Source: Streptomyces sp. Edi2
GTDB taxonomy: Bacteria > Actinomycetota > Actinomycetes > Streptomycetales > Streptomycetaceae
Length of the DNA: 64,000 nucleotides
Direction of reading: 5' to 3'
Assembly: GCF_040253635.1 (NCBI RefSeq)
Contig: NZ_JBEJGX010000003.1
Span: 5,233,501 to 5,297,500, forward strand
Below are positions 1 to 9,499 of the stretch, piece after piece. Made by a program: the position numbers and the translations under genes. Every line of letters begins with the position of its first letter. The first letter of the stretch is position 1. The notes below the pieces were generated by a model. The model saw only the letters and a program-made list of their open reading frames with translations, searched no databases and was not told where the DNA came from.

Positions 1-1852
<1,852 letters not shown>

Positions 1853-1923
1853 GTTGCTCGCGTCCACTGTGTAGGTTCTGAAGTAACGACCTGTGTTTTT
1901 GCCGGGTTGGTTAACTTCATAGT

Positions 1924-2042
1924 GTTTCGGTGGTCATTGCGTTAGGGAAACGCCCGGTTACATTCCGAACCCGGAAGCTAAGCCTTTCAGCGCCGATGGT
2001 ACTGCAGGGGGGACCCTGTGGGAGAGTAGGACGCCGCCGAAC
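1924..2042 (+). rRNA. 5S ribosomal RNA
   Basis: About 119 nt beginning GTTTCGGTGG and ending in CGCCGCCGAAC, which pair as the terminal helix. The internal segment CCCGGTTACATTCCGAACC is the conserved 5S loop. It follows the 23S gene after a spacer of about 70 nt, giving the usual 23S-5S order, and is followed at once by a terminator, so it is the last gene of the rRNA operon. Confidence 0.96.
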
Positions 2043-2056
2043 AATCATTGTGGGAA

Positions 2057-2086
2057 AGCCCCGCACCTTATGGTGCGGGGCTTTTC
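2057..2086 (+). terminator. rRNA operon intrinsic terminator
   Basis: Perfect 11-bp stem AGCCCCGCACC/GGTGCGGGGCT with a TTAT loop, followed by TTT. It sits 15 nt after the 5S gene and is a classic Rho-independent terminator. Confidence 0.93.
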
Positions 2087-2151
2087 TGCGTTCGGGGCTC
2101 GGAAAGCGGAAAGCCGGTTCGGCGGGATGGCGTGCTGGGATGCTGGGCGGC

Positions 2152-2682
2152 ATGGGGTACGTGATCAGGCCGGTGACGGCGGATGAGTGGAAGAGGCTCA
2201 AGGAACTGCGGCTGGCGGCGTTGGCCGATCCGGTGGCCCGGGTGGCGTTCAACGAAACCCTGGCGGCGGCGGCCGGCCAACCGGATGAGTTCTGGCAACG
2301 GCGGGCCTTGTCCCCCGACGAGGGCGGTGCGGCGCTGACGCTCGTCGGGGAGGCGGAGGACGGCAGTTGGGGCGGCATGGTGGTGGTCCTGGTCGAGGAG
2401 GACCAGGAGGTGCCGCAGAGTCATGTGGTCGGGGTGTACGTGCGGCCCGAGCACCGGGGGACGGGGCTGGCGCGGGAGCTGTTCCGGGCGGCGATCGCGT
2501 GGTCGTGGGGGCTCGCCGAGCCGGCGGTGGAAGCCGTACGGCTGTGGGTGCATGAGGAGAATGCGCGGGCCGAGGCGCTGTACCGGTCGCTGGGATTCGT
2601 GGCGACGGGGCGGATCATCGCAGACCCGAAGAATGCCGCCGCCATCGAGCGGGAGATGGTGCTGACCAGGGGCAGGGGATAG
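2152..2682 (+). CDS. GNAT family N-acetyltransferase
   Basis: 176-aa protein predicted to transfer an acetyl group from acetyl-CoA to an amine; the substrate is unknown. The GNAT fold is visible: N-terminal RPVTADEW strand, the acetyl-CoA pyrophosphate-binding loop VRPEHRGTGLARELF in motif A, and the C-terminal NARAEALYRSLGFVATG segment typical of RimI-like enzymes. The frame is open further upstream into the 5S gene, but that part is rRNA and terminator, so a start at ATG 2152 (or ATG 2140 / GTG 2161) is needed. Stand-alone gene between the rRNA terminator and an unrelated operon. Confidence 0.85.
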   Translation: MGYVIRPVTADEWKRLKELRLAALADPVARVAFNETLAAAAGQPDEFWQRRALSPDEGGAALTLVGEAEDGSWGGMVVVLVEEDQEVPQSHVVGVYVRPEHRGTGLARELFRAAIAWSWGLAEPAVEAVRLWVHEENARAEALYRSLGFVATGRIIADPKNAAAIEREMVLTRGRG

Positions 2683-2775
2683 CGGGGCAGGGGGCTTTCC
2701 CGTTGCGTCTGTCCCGTAGCGAGCGGTGGGCCGGCGCCGTTTGATGGGGCTGGGGCTTGGGTGTCATTGTGCTTC

Positions 2776-2791
2776 TAGGTCACGTGACCTA
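2776..2791. promoter_or_regulatory. 16-bp perfect palindrome, probable TetR operator
   Basis: TAGGTCACGTGACCTA is its own reverse complement and ends 11 nt before the GTG start at 2803. Position and symmetry suit the operator of the TetR regulator encoded as the second gene of the same operon, which implies autoregulation. The assignment to that regulator is inference. Confidence 0.7.
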
Positions 2792-2802
2792 ATCTCGGCG
2801 GC

Positions 2803-3867
2803 GTGGACGATGACATTCAGTTAGAGCTGACGGGCCCGGTGCTTGTGGTGGGCGGATACGGCACCGTCGGGGGAGAGTTGGCCCGGCTTGCGGCGCCTTG
2901 CTGGCCGCTGGTGCTGACCGGGCGTACCCCGGAGCGCGGTCGTGCGCTCGCCGAGGAGGTCGGGGCCCAGGTGCGACGGTGGGACCTGAGCGATCCGGAG
3001 CCCTTCTCGGCGAAGGTGCGGGCCGTGATCAGCGCGGTGAACGACCCAGAGGACCGGGCGCTGTTGGCGGCGATCCGGGGTGGCGTGCCATATGTGGACC
3101 TCACGCGGTGGACGACGCGGCTTCAGCGGGCCGTCGCGGTGGCGGCCGTGGAGAGGCCCAGGGCTCCGGTGCTGCTGTCGTCCGGCTGGATGGGCGGGGT
3201 GAGCGGACTGGTCTCCGCGGCGCTGGCGGCGGAGCTCGGCGGGGCCTCGGCGGTCGAGATCGCGATTCGCTACGACCTCAAGGACCGGGCGGGCGCCGAC
3301 TCGGTGGAGTTCATGGACCGGCTCGGTCTCGACTATGAGGTGACCGAGGGCGGGCGGCGACGGATGATCATGCCGCTCAGTGGCGCGGGACATGTCGTGG
3401 TGGGCGGGCACCGGACCAAGGTGGCGCGGATCGATACGCCGGAGCAGTTCACGCTGCCGCTGGTGCTCGGCGTGGACACGGCCGTCACCCGGATCGGCTT
3501 CAGTGCCAACTCCTCGACATCCGTGCTGCTGGCGCTCAAGCGGACCGGGTTCTTTCGGTGGGGGCGTGGTGACCGGTTCGAGTCGGTGCGGCGGTCGATG
3601 CTGTATGCGCCGGGAGAGGGCGGGAGCGCGCTGTTGCGGATCGATGTGCGCGGGCCGAGCGGTGGCGGGCAGCGTACGGCGACCGTCTCCGATCCGGCCG
3701 GACAGGCCCATCTGACGGCTTTGGGCGGGGTGTTGGGGCTGCGCCGGGTGGTGGGAGCGGACGGTGCCACGGCGCCTCGTGGGGTGGTCTTTCCCGAGAT
3801 GACGCCGACGCCGCAGGAGGTCATCCCCGCCCTGGAGAAGGCGGGCGTGCAGGTCGAGGTGTCGTGA
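2803..3867 (+). CDS. Saccharopine dehydrogenase-like NAD(P)-binding oxidoreductase
   Basis: 354-aa protein opening with a Rossmann dinucleotide fold (GPVLVVGGYGTVGGELARL, a GxGxxG-type loop at about residues 13-22), followed by the DLSDPEPF and FSAKVRAVISAVND pattern of saccharopine-dehydrogenase/YwnB-like proteins. The substrate cannot be told; many such proteins are not lysine-pathway enzymes. The GTG start lies only 11 nt after a palindromic operator with no clear Shine-Dalgarno sequence, so the mRNA may be leaderless or nearly so. A TetR gene follows directly, suggesting a regulator/target pair. Confidence 0.8.
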   Translation: MDDDIQLELTGPVLVVGGYGTVGGELARLAAPCWPLVLTGRTPERGRALAEEVGAQVRRWDLSDPEPFSAKVRAVISAVNDPEDRALLAAIRGGVPYVDLTRWTTRLQRAVAVAAVERPRAPVLLSSGWMGGVSGLVSAALAAELGGASAVEIAIRYDLKDRAGADSVEFMDRLGLDYEVTEGGRRRMIMPLSGAGHVVVGGHRTKVARIDTPEQFTLPLVLGVDTAVTRIGFSANSSTSVLLALKRTGFFRWGRGDRFESVRRSMLYAPGEGGSALLRIDVRGPSGGGQRTATVSDPAGQAHLTALGGVLGLRRVVGADGATAPRGVVFPEMTPTPQEVIPALEKAGVQVEVS

Positions 3868-3884
3868 GAGAGGGGAGGAGAGGG

Positions 3885-4529
3885 ATGGAGGGGCAGGTCT
3901 CGGGTGAGGGGAGGGCTTCGGCGTTGACACGGCAGGGGAGTGCGCGGCGTACGCATCTGCTCGATGCGGCCGAGGCCGTACTGGTGGCCAAGGGGGCGGA
4001 TGCCTCGTTGCGGGCCATTGCCGGTGCGGCGGGGGTGCGGGTCGGGCATCTGCAGCACTACTTCCCGGCCCGGGCCGATTTGATCAAGGCGGTGCTGGAG
4101 CGGGCGCTGGACCGGTCCCTGGAACGGCTGGCCAGGACGACGGGGCTGCGGGCGGTACGCGACGATCCGTCGGCCCTCGAGAGCCCGGAGGGGCTGGCGA
4201 AGCCCGACGAGGTGGTGGCGGTGCTCCTCGCAGAGCAGGATGATCCCCAGCTGGTGCGGCTTTATGTCGAGGTCTGGGCGCTGGCGGCGCGGGACGAGGA
4301 CATCGCCGCGGTGGTCCGGGAGTTCTACCGGAAGTACGTCGCGTATGTGGAGGCGTTCGTCCGGCAGGGGCGGCCGGACTGGCCGGGTGAGTTCTGCCGG
4401 GCCCGGGCGGAGATCTTTGTCGCGCTCGTGGAAGGGGCGGCCTTGCTGCGGTCGGGTATCGCCGGCAGTCGGTCGGCCGCGATGGATGAGCAACTGGTGT
4501 GGTGTGCGGTGCAGTTGTTGCGGGACTGA
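3885..4529 (+). CDS. TetR family transcriptional regulator
   Basis: 214-aa repressor-type regulator. The N-terminal helix-turn-helix is clear: ARRTHLLDAAEAVLVAKG, then LRAIAGAAGVRVGHLQHYF, with the usual HYF/YYF ending of the recognition helix; the rest is an all-helical ligand-binding domain. ATG 3885 is chosen because GGGGAGGAG lies 4 nt upstream; a GTG at 3864 overlapping the previous stop is the alternative and would add 7 residues. Co-transcribed with the dehydrogenase-like gene and probably binds the palindrome at 2776-2791. Confidence 0.88.
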   Translation: MEGQVSGEGRASALTRQGSARRTHLLDAAEAVLVAKGADASLRAIAGAAGVRVGHLQHYFPARADLIKAVLERALDRSLERLARTTGLRAVRDDPSALESPEGLAKPDEVVAVLLAEQDDPQLVRLYVEVWALAARDEDIAAVVREFYRKYVAYVEAFVRQGRPDWPGEFCRARAEIFVALVEGAALLRSGIAGSRSAAMDEQLVWCAVQLLRD

Positions 4530-4610
4530 GATCTGGGCGGGACTGAGGTCCGGACGGGGAAGGGGCGGCCCGGGCTGGGGGTGCGGGGCGGGCGCTTCCG
4601 CTGCATCAGA

Positions 4611-4655
4611 CACTGCCGCGTCAGCGGGCACTGCCGCGTCAGCGGGCACTGCCGC
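4611..4655. repeat. 18-bp tandem repeat, 2.5 copies
   Basis: The unit CACTGCCGCGTCAGCGGG is repeated exactly at 4611-4628 and 4629-4646, then partly to 4655. It lies in the 187-bp convergent gap between the TetR gene and the VirD4-like gene. Confidence 0.85.
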
Positions 4656-4716
4656 CTCGTCGTGCACCAACCGGACCGGCGCAAGGTCCGCGGGCGGGCG
4701 TCCGGCCCTGGGCGGG

Positions 4717-6468
4717 TCAGGCCGGCAGGGAGTGGTGGGGCCAGCGGGCGCGGGCCTGTTCGCGGGAGCGCATCGTCGCCAGGGTGAGGAGTCCGCGGTG
4801 GCCGTCCCTGCCGAGGAGGCCAGGGAGCGCGGGCAGCGGGGCGAGGGCTGCGATGTCGTCCAGGACGAGGGTGAGTGGTGGGTCGAGCCGACCGTCAGAT
4901 GACCGTTCGGCCATGCGGCGGCCGTGCTCGACCACGTGCGAGAGGAGTGCGGTGAGCAAGGGCATCGCACCCGGGTCGGTACGCGGATCCTCGATGGGGT
5001 CGCCTACCACGTAAAGCGTTCCCCCCTCATCGATAAATGATTCGAGGAGGGCCGAATCCGTTCGAAGTGGATTGCAGGCGTCCCGGATATGGATGGAGGA
5101 GAGGGAGGTCAGCGCCCGTCCCACCAACTGCTGGGCGGCTTCTCGGCGTTCGGGGTGGGCGGTGAGCACCGACTCCAGCTCGCCGGCCTGGCCTGCGGAG
5201 GCCTTGGCGCTGGTGCGCAGGATGCGTACGGGTTCCTGGGCGGCGCCGGTGGCGTGCGCCCAGCGGTGCAGCTGGCGGAACGGGCGGCCGTCCACCGCGG
5301 CGGCGTGCAGCCAGCAGCGCAGCAGGGTCTGGGCGGCGTCCGCGACGGCCGAGTCCAGTGCCCCGGCGGGCCGTACGGGGGCCAGCAGGGCCGTGGCGCG
5401 GGTGGTGGCGGTGGCGAGGTCCGTACAGCCGGCGGTTGGTGACCAGCGCAGCCGGGCCGGGGTGTCGAGGCGGTGCGTGGGATCGTAGGTCAGCAGCGGA
5501 CCGAGCTTGGCGCGGGTGTCTTTGGTGTCGGACCAGAGGGTGGGGTCCGTCGTGGCGACGATCAGGGGGCCCGGGGCGGCGGCCGCGGTGGTGAGGGACG
5601 CCGCGAGGGCGACGGCGCGGTCGGTGGCGAACTGGAGGCGGGGGAGGGCGGGTTCGGTGCGCGGGCCGGTGCCGGGGTCGGTCGTATCGGCGCTCGGGAG
5701 GTACGGGGCGGTCGGGGGAGCGGTGCGTTGCTCGGGGACGGGGCCGGTGGCTGTGGCCGCGGTGTCGAGGGGAGGCGGGGGCGACGGCGTGACGGGTGCG
5801 GCCGGGACGGACGGACCGGTCGAACCAGCCGCATCAGGCGGACCGGTCGGCGCGTGCTCGCTGTGCGACGGGGGCTGTGTGGTGGTGCGGGCCATCCCGC
5901 GGACCTCCGCGCTCGCGCTGCTGGTGTCCGGTGCCTTCCCGGCGTACTGCGTCCCCGCGGCCTGCTGTGCGTCCCCTCCTGCCCGCTCCGCGCTCCGTTC
6001 CGTCGCGCCGTCGCCCTGCGCCGTCTCCCCGGCATACCGGGCCTCCCGGACCTCCCTGGCCTTCGCCCGCCGCGCCGCCCGTACGGCGCGATAGCGGGTG
6101 ACGGTCCCCAGCGTGAAGATCGTCAGGACCAGCAGCACCATCAGCTCGCCGATGAGGATGCCCCAGAACAGGCCGTAGCCGGAGAGCTGGTCCTTGGGGG
6201 TGTCGGGCCAGGCGGCGGCCATGTCGTGGGGCGCCGAGACCAGATGCCGCAGCGCCATCGGCGTACTGGGGTAGCTGACGCCGTCGGGCCAGGCGCCGTG
6301 GGTGAACAGGCCGGCCAGGCCGGTCGCGGTCCACACCAGCAGGGTCAGGCCCAGCAGGAAGGCGAGCAGTCCGACCAGCAGGGAGTCGGGGATGCCGCGT
6401 CCCCGGCCACGGGGGGCGCGGTGGTAGTCCCGGTCGGTGCCTCGTTCGTCGTCGTATCCGCGCGTCAC
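4717..6468 (-). CDS. cmdA: VirD4/TraG-like membrane protein of the Cmd cluster
   Basis: 583-aa protein with two N-terminal membrane helices (about residues 28-55 and 98-122), a Pro/Ala-rich linker (about 150-270), and a C-terminal half resembling type IV coupling proteins: a YDPTH...RWSP strand block and a Walker B-like LTLVLDDIAALAPLP followed by GRDGHRGLLTLATMRSREQARARW. No P-loop is visible where Walker A should be, and the protein stops soon after the RARW segment, where coupling proteins usually continue. GTG 6468 overlaps the stop of the VirB4-like gene (GTGA), so translation is coupled; an upstream in-frame ATG at 6498 is less likely. The symbol rests on remembered similarity to S. coelicolor cmdABCDEF (SCO4126-4131). 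Confidence 0.75.
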   Translation of the reverse strand: MTRGYDDERGTDRDYHRAPRGRGRGIPDSLLVGLLAFLLGLTLLVWTATGLAGLFTHGAWPDGVSYPSTPMALRHLVSAPHDMAAAWPDTPKDQLSGYGLFWGILIGELMVLLVLTIFTLGTVTRYRAVRAARRAKAREVREARYAGETAQGDGATERSAERAGGDAQQAAGTQYAGKAPDTSSASAEVRGMARTTTQPPSHSEHAPTGPPDAAGSTGPSVPAAPVTPSPPPPLDTAATATGPVPEQRTAPPTAPYLPSADTTDPGTGPRTEPALPRLQFATDRAVALAASLTTAAAAPGPLIVATTDPTLWSDTKDTRAKLGPLLTYDPTHRLDTPARLRWSPTAGCTDLATATTRATALLAPVRPAGALDSAVADAAQTLLRCWLHAAAVDGRPFRQLHRWAHATGAAQEPVRILRTSAKASAGQAGELESVLTAHPERREAAQQLVGRALTSLSSIHIRDACNPLRTDSALLESFIDEGGTLYVVGDPIEDPRTDPGAMPLLTALLSHVVEHGRRMAERSSDGRLDPPLTLVLDDIAALAPLPALPGLLGRDGHRGLLTLATMRSREQARARWPHHSLPA

Positions 6469-7913
6469 GCCACCGTCTCGCTCGACTCGTCTCTCCACTG
6501 CCGCTCCATCGCCATGGCTTCGGCGCGCGCCTCGGCCTCGGCGTCCGCGGCCGCCTGGAGGGCGCGCGCCTCATCCGTGGGCATGGCGGACGCCTCGGAC
6601 ATCGCGGAGGCCTCGGTCATCGCCCGGTCGGTGTAGACGAGGGGGCGTTCGGCCTCGGTGATGAGGTGTTTGACGACCTGGACATTGCCGTTGACGTCCC
6701 AGACCGCGATGCCGGGGGTCAGGGTCGGGATGATCTCGACGGCCCAGCGTGGCAGGCCGAGCACGCGCCCCGTGGCCCGTGCCTCGTCGGCCTTCTGGGC
6801 GTAGATGGTGCGGGTCGAGGCCATTTTGAGGATCGCCGCGGCCTCCCGGGCGGCGGCGCCGTCGACCACATCGCTGAGGTGGTGGACGACGGCCACGAAC
6901 GACAGGCCGAGCCGCCGGCCGAACTTCAGCAGTCGCTGGAAGAGCTGGGCGACGAAGGGCGAGTTGATGATGTGCCAGGCCTCTTCCACCAGGAAGATGC
7001 GCTTCTTGCGGTCGGGGCGGATCCAGGTGTGTTCCAGCCAGACGCCGACGATCGCCATCAGGATCGGCATCGCGATGGAGTTGCGGTCGATGTGTGAGAG
7101 GTCGAAGACGATCAGCGGTGCGTCGAGGTCGATGCCCGCCGAGGTCGGACCGTCGAACATCCCGCGCAGGTCACCGTCGACGAGCCGGTCGAGGACCAGC
7201 GCCACGTCCAGGCCCCAGGCCCGGACGTCGTCTATGTCGACATTCATCGCCTCGGCCGACTCGGCCTCCGGGTGCCGCAGCTGCTCGACGATGTCGGTCA
7301 GGACGGGCTGGCGGTGGGTGATGGTGTCGGTGACGTAGGCGTGCGCGACCTTGAGGGCGAAGCCGGAGCGTTCGTCCAGGCCGTGGCCCATCGCGACCTC
7401 GATGATCGTGCGCAGCAGGGCCAGCTGGCCGGTGGTGGTGATCGACGGGTCGAGGGGGTTGAGGCGGATGCCGCCGTTGAGGGCGGCGGTCGGGTCCAGG
7501 CGGATGGGGGTTATCCCCAGCTCCTGGGCGATGAGGTTCCACTCGCCGACGCCGTCCTCGCCCTGGGCGTCGAGCACCACGACCTGGCGGTCACGGAACC
7601 TCAACTGCCGCAGGACGTAGGTCTTCTCCAGCGCGGACTTGCCGTTGCCGGACTCGCCGAGGACCAGCCAGTGCGGGGCCGGGAGCTGCTGCCCGTACAG
7701 CTGGAAGGGGTCGTAGATGTATCCCTTGCCGCTGTAGACCTCACGGCCGATGATCACGCCGGAGTCGCCGAGGCCGGGGGCCGCGGTGGGCAGATAGACC
7801 GCCTGTGCCTGGCCGGTGGAGGTGCGTACGGGCAGCCGGGTCGTCTCCACCTTCCCGAACAGGAAGCTGGTGAACGCGTCGGTGAGCGCTCCGAGCGGAT
7901 CGAGCATGGCCAT
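6465..7913 (-). CDS. cmdB: VirB4/TraE-like ATPase of the Cmd cluster
   Basis: 482-aa cytoplasmic or peripheral ATPase of the VirB4 type that energises type IV secretion machines. Walker A GESGNGKSA at about residues 86-94, Walker B IFLVEEAWHI at about 306-315, and the following SFVAVVHHLSDVV segment are all intact. The N-terminus has VirB4-like GREVYSGKGYIYDPF. ATG 7913 (GGGAGG about 10 nt upstream) is used; the frame is open upstream but overlaps the neighbouring gene. The C-terminus is Ala/Glu-rich. It is the only gene of the cluster with a complete nucleotide-binding site, so it probably powers the complex. Confidence 0.85.
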   Translation of the reverse strand: MAMLDPLGALTDAFTSFLFGKVETTRLPVRTSTGQAQAVYLPTAAPGLGDSGVIIGREVYSGKGYIYDPFQLYGQQLPAPHWLVLGESGNGKSALEKTYVLRQLRFRDRQVVVLDAQGEDGVGEWNLIAQELGITPIRLDPTAALNGGIRLNPLDPSITTTGQLALLRTIIEVAMGHGLDERSGFALKVAHAYVTDTITHRQPVLTDIVEQLRHPEAESAEAMNVDIDDVRAWGLDVALVLDRLVDGDLRGMFDGPTSAGIDLDAPLIVFDLSHIDRNSIAMPILMAIVGVWLEHTWIRPDRKKRIFLVEEAWHIINSPFVAQLFQRLLKFGRRLGLSFVAVVHHLSDVVDGAAAREAAAILKMASTRTIYAQKADEARATGRVLGLPRWAVEIIPTLTPGIAVWDVNGNVQVVKHLITEAERPLVYTDRAMTEASAMSEASAMPTDEARALQAAADAEAEARAEAMAMERQWRDESSETVA

Positions 7914-7936
7914 GACGTACGCGCCTCCCAGCGGCT

Positions 7937-9499
7937 TTAGCGGCGGATTCCGGTCGCGAACGGCAGGGTGTTGACGAACGCCCGGTGGTGCTCGCGGTCG
8001 CACCACTCCAGCTTGAGGTAGGACTTGCCGGCCGAGGCGCGGATGGTGCGCTTGTCGCGGGCGAGCGCTTCGGGCGACCGGGAGGAGACCGTGAGGTAGC
8101 CGACGAGGTTGACGCCGGCGGCGCCGGAGGCCAGGTCCTCGCCCCGCTGGTCGACGCGGCCGTGGTGGGCGACGTCCCGCGGGTCGACGACGCGGTTCAT
8201 CTTGGCGGCGCGGCTGGCCTCGGCGTCGTCGTTCGTCTTCTCCGTGAGCATCCGCTCGATGGCGATCTCGGTGGGCTCCAGGTCCATGCAGACCGCGACC
8301 GTACGGATCACGTCCGGGGTGTGCACCAGGAGGGGCGCGAGGAAGTTGACGCCCACCGGGGTCAGCGGCCACTCCTTGACCCAGGCGGTGGCGTGGCACC
8401 ACGGCGCGCGGGTGGTCGACTCCCGCGTCTTGGCCTGCAGATACGTCGGCTCCATCGCGTCCAGCTCGGCCGGCCAGGTGTTGCGCTTGCTCATCGCCTG
8501 GATGTGGTCGATGGGGTGGTCGGGGTCGTACATGGAGTGCACGAGGGAGGCGAGGCGGGCCTGCCCGAGGGGCTGGCGGACGCGGATGTCGGCCTCGGCG
8601 AGCCGGGCGCAGATATCGGTCAGCTCACGGGCCATGACGACGGCGAGGCCGGCGTCGCGGTCGAGCTTCTTGCGCAGCAGCCCGCCCCGGTGCATATGGG
8701 CGGCGCGCGCCATGGTGTGTGCCTCGGCGGCCAGTTCGCGGGTGTAGTGCATACAGGCGACGAGGTAGGCGCGGTGCTGCTCGGAGGAGGTGGAGACCAT
8801 CGACTGGAGCTGGTCGTAGGAGTCCTGCAGCCAGTCGGGGGAGTTCCTGTCGCCGCGCTGGGCGACGTCCTTGGCGTGGGCGTCCGGGTCGGCCGGCAGC
8901 GTCCGGGCCAGCATCTGCAGCCGGGTCACGAAGCCGTCGCCGTTGGCCACATGCTTGAGCAGCGTCCCGAAGCGGTCGACCAGCGCCTCCTGGTCCTCGC
9001 TGTCGCGCAGGCCGACGCCCGGCCCCTCGATCTCGATGGCCGCCGTCACCGTCTTGCGGTCGGCGTGCAGCAGCACCGCGATCTCGTCCGGGCCGAACGG
9101 GGCGGAGAGCCAGTTGATCCGGCCGATGCCGGGCGGCGGGCCGATCTCGATCTCCCGGCCGTCCAGCCGGACGCCCGCCTCGGCGGCGCCGGAGCGGTAG
9201 GTGGCGCCGCGGCGGACCGTACGGCGGAAGCTGCGCCGGATCTCGAACCACTTGTAGAACGTACGGCCCTTGTACGGCACGTAGACGAGGGCGAGCGCCA
9301 GCACCGGGAAGCCGGTGAGGGACACGATCCGCAGCGGCAGCATGGGCACCAGCAGCCCGCACATCATGCCGAGGAACGCCCCCGCGATGATCAGCGCGAT
9401 CTCACCGGTCTCGCGGTTCTTGCCGACGATCGCGTTGGGCCGGGCGCGGCCGATCAGGTATGTGCGACGTGGCGCGATCGGGTGGGACTGCGTGCTCAA
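7937..9499 (-). CDS. cmdC: SCO6880-type membrane protein of the Cmd cluster
   Basis: 520-aa protein with two adjacent N-terminal membrane helices (about 33-52 and 58-75) and a large soluble domain. The helical pair followed by a VirB4-N-like domain recalls VirB3 or PrgI-type subunits fused to the amino part of VirB4; the motor domain itself is in the next gene. It begins with TTG at 9499, overlapping the upstream stop (TTGA), and is supported by a near-perfect Shine-Dalgarno AGGAGGTGAGG ending 4 nt before it; there is no better start nearby. Confidence 0.72.
   Translation of the reverse strand: MSTQSHPIAPRRTYLIGRARPNAIVGKNRETGEIALIIAGAFLGMMCGLLVPMLPLRIVSLTGFPVLALALVYVPYKGRTFYKWFEIRRSFRRTVRRGATYRSGAAEAGVRLDGREIEIGPPPGIGRINWLSAPFGPDEIAVLLHADRKTVTAAIEIEGPGVGLRDSEDQEALVDRFGTLLKHVANGDGFVTRLQMLARTLPADPDAHAKDVAQRGDRNSPDWLQDSYDQLQSMVSTSSEQHRAYLVACMHYTRELAAEAHTMARAAHMHRGGLLRKKLDRDAGLAVVMARELTDICARLAEADIRVRQPLGQARLASLVHSMYDPDHPIDHIQAMSKRNTWPAELDAMEPTYLQAKTRESTTRAPWCHATAWVKEWPLTPVGVNFLAPLLVHTPDVIRTVAVCMDLEPTEIAIERMLTEKTNDDAEASRAAKMNRVVDPRDVAHHGRVDQRGEDLASGAAGVNLVGYLTVSSRSPEALARDKRTIRASAGKSYLKLEWCDREHHRAFVNTLPFATGIRR

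Noticed and set aside
1930..2151. N-terminal extension of the GNAT gene
   Set aside because: It would read through the 5S rRNA and its terminator; the acetyltransferase homology starts after 2152.
3333..4970. 545-aa minus-strand ORF
   Set aside because: It is antisense to the dehydrogenase-like and TetR genes and has Pro/Arg/Ser-biased shadow composition; both plus-strand genes have clear domains.
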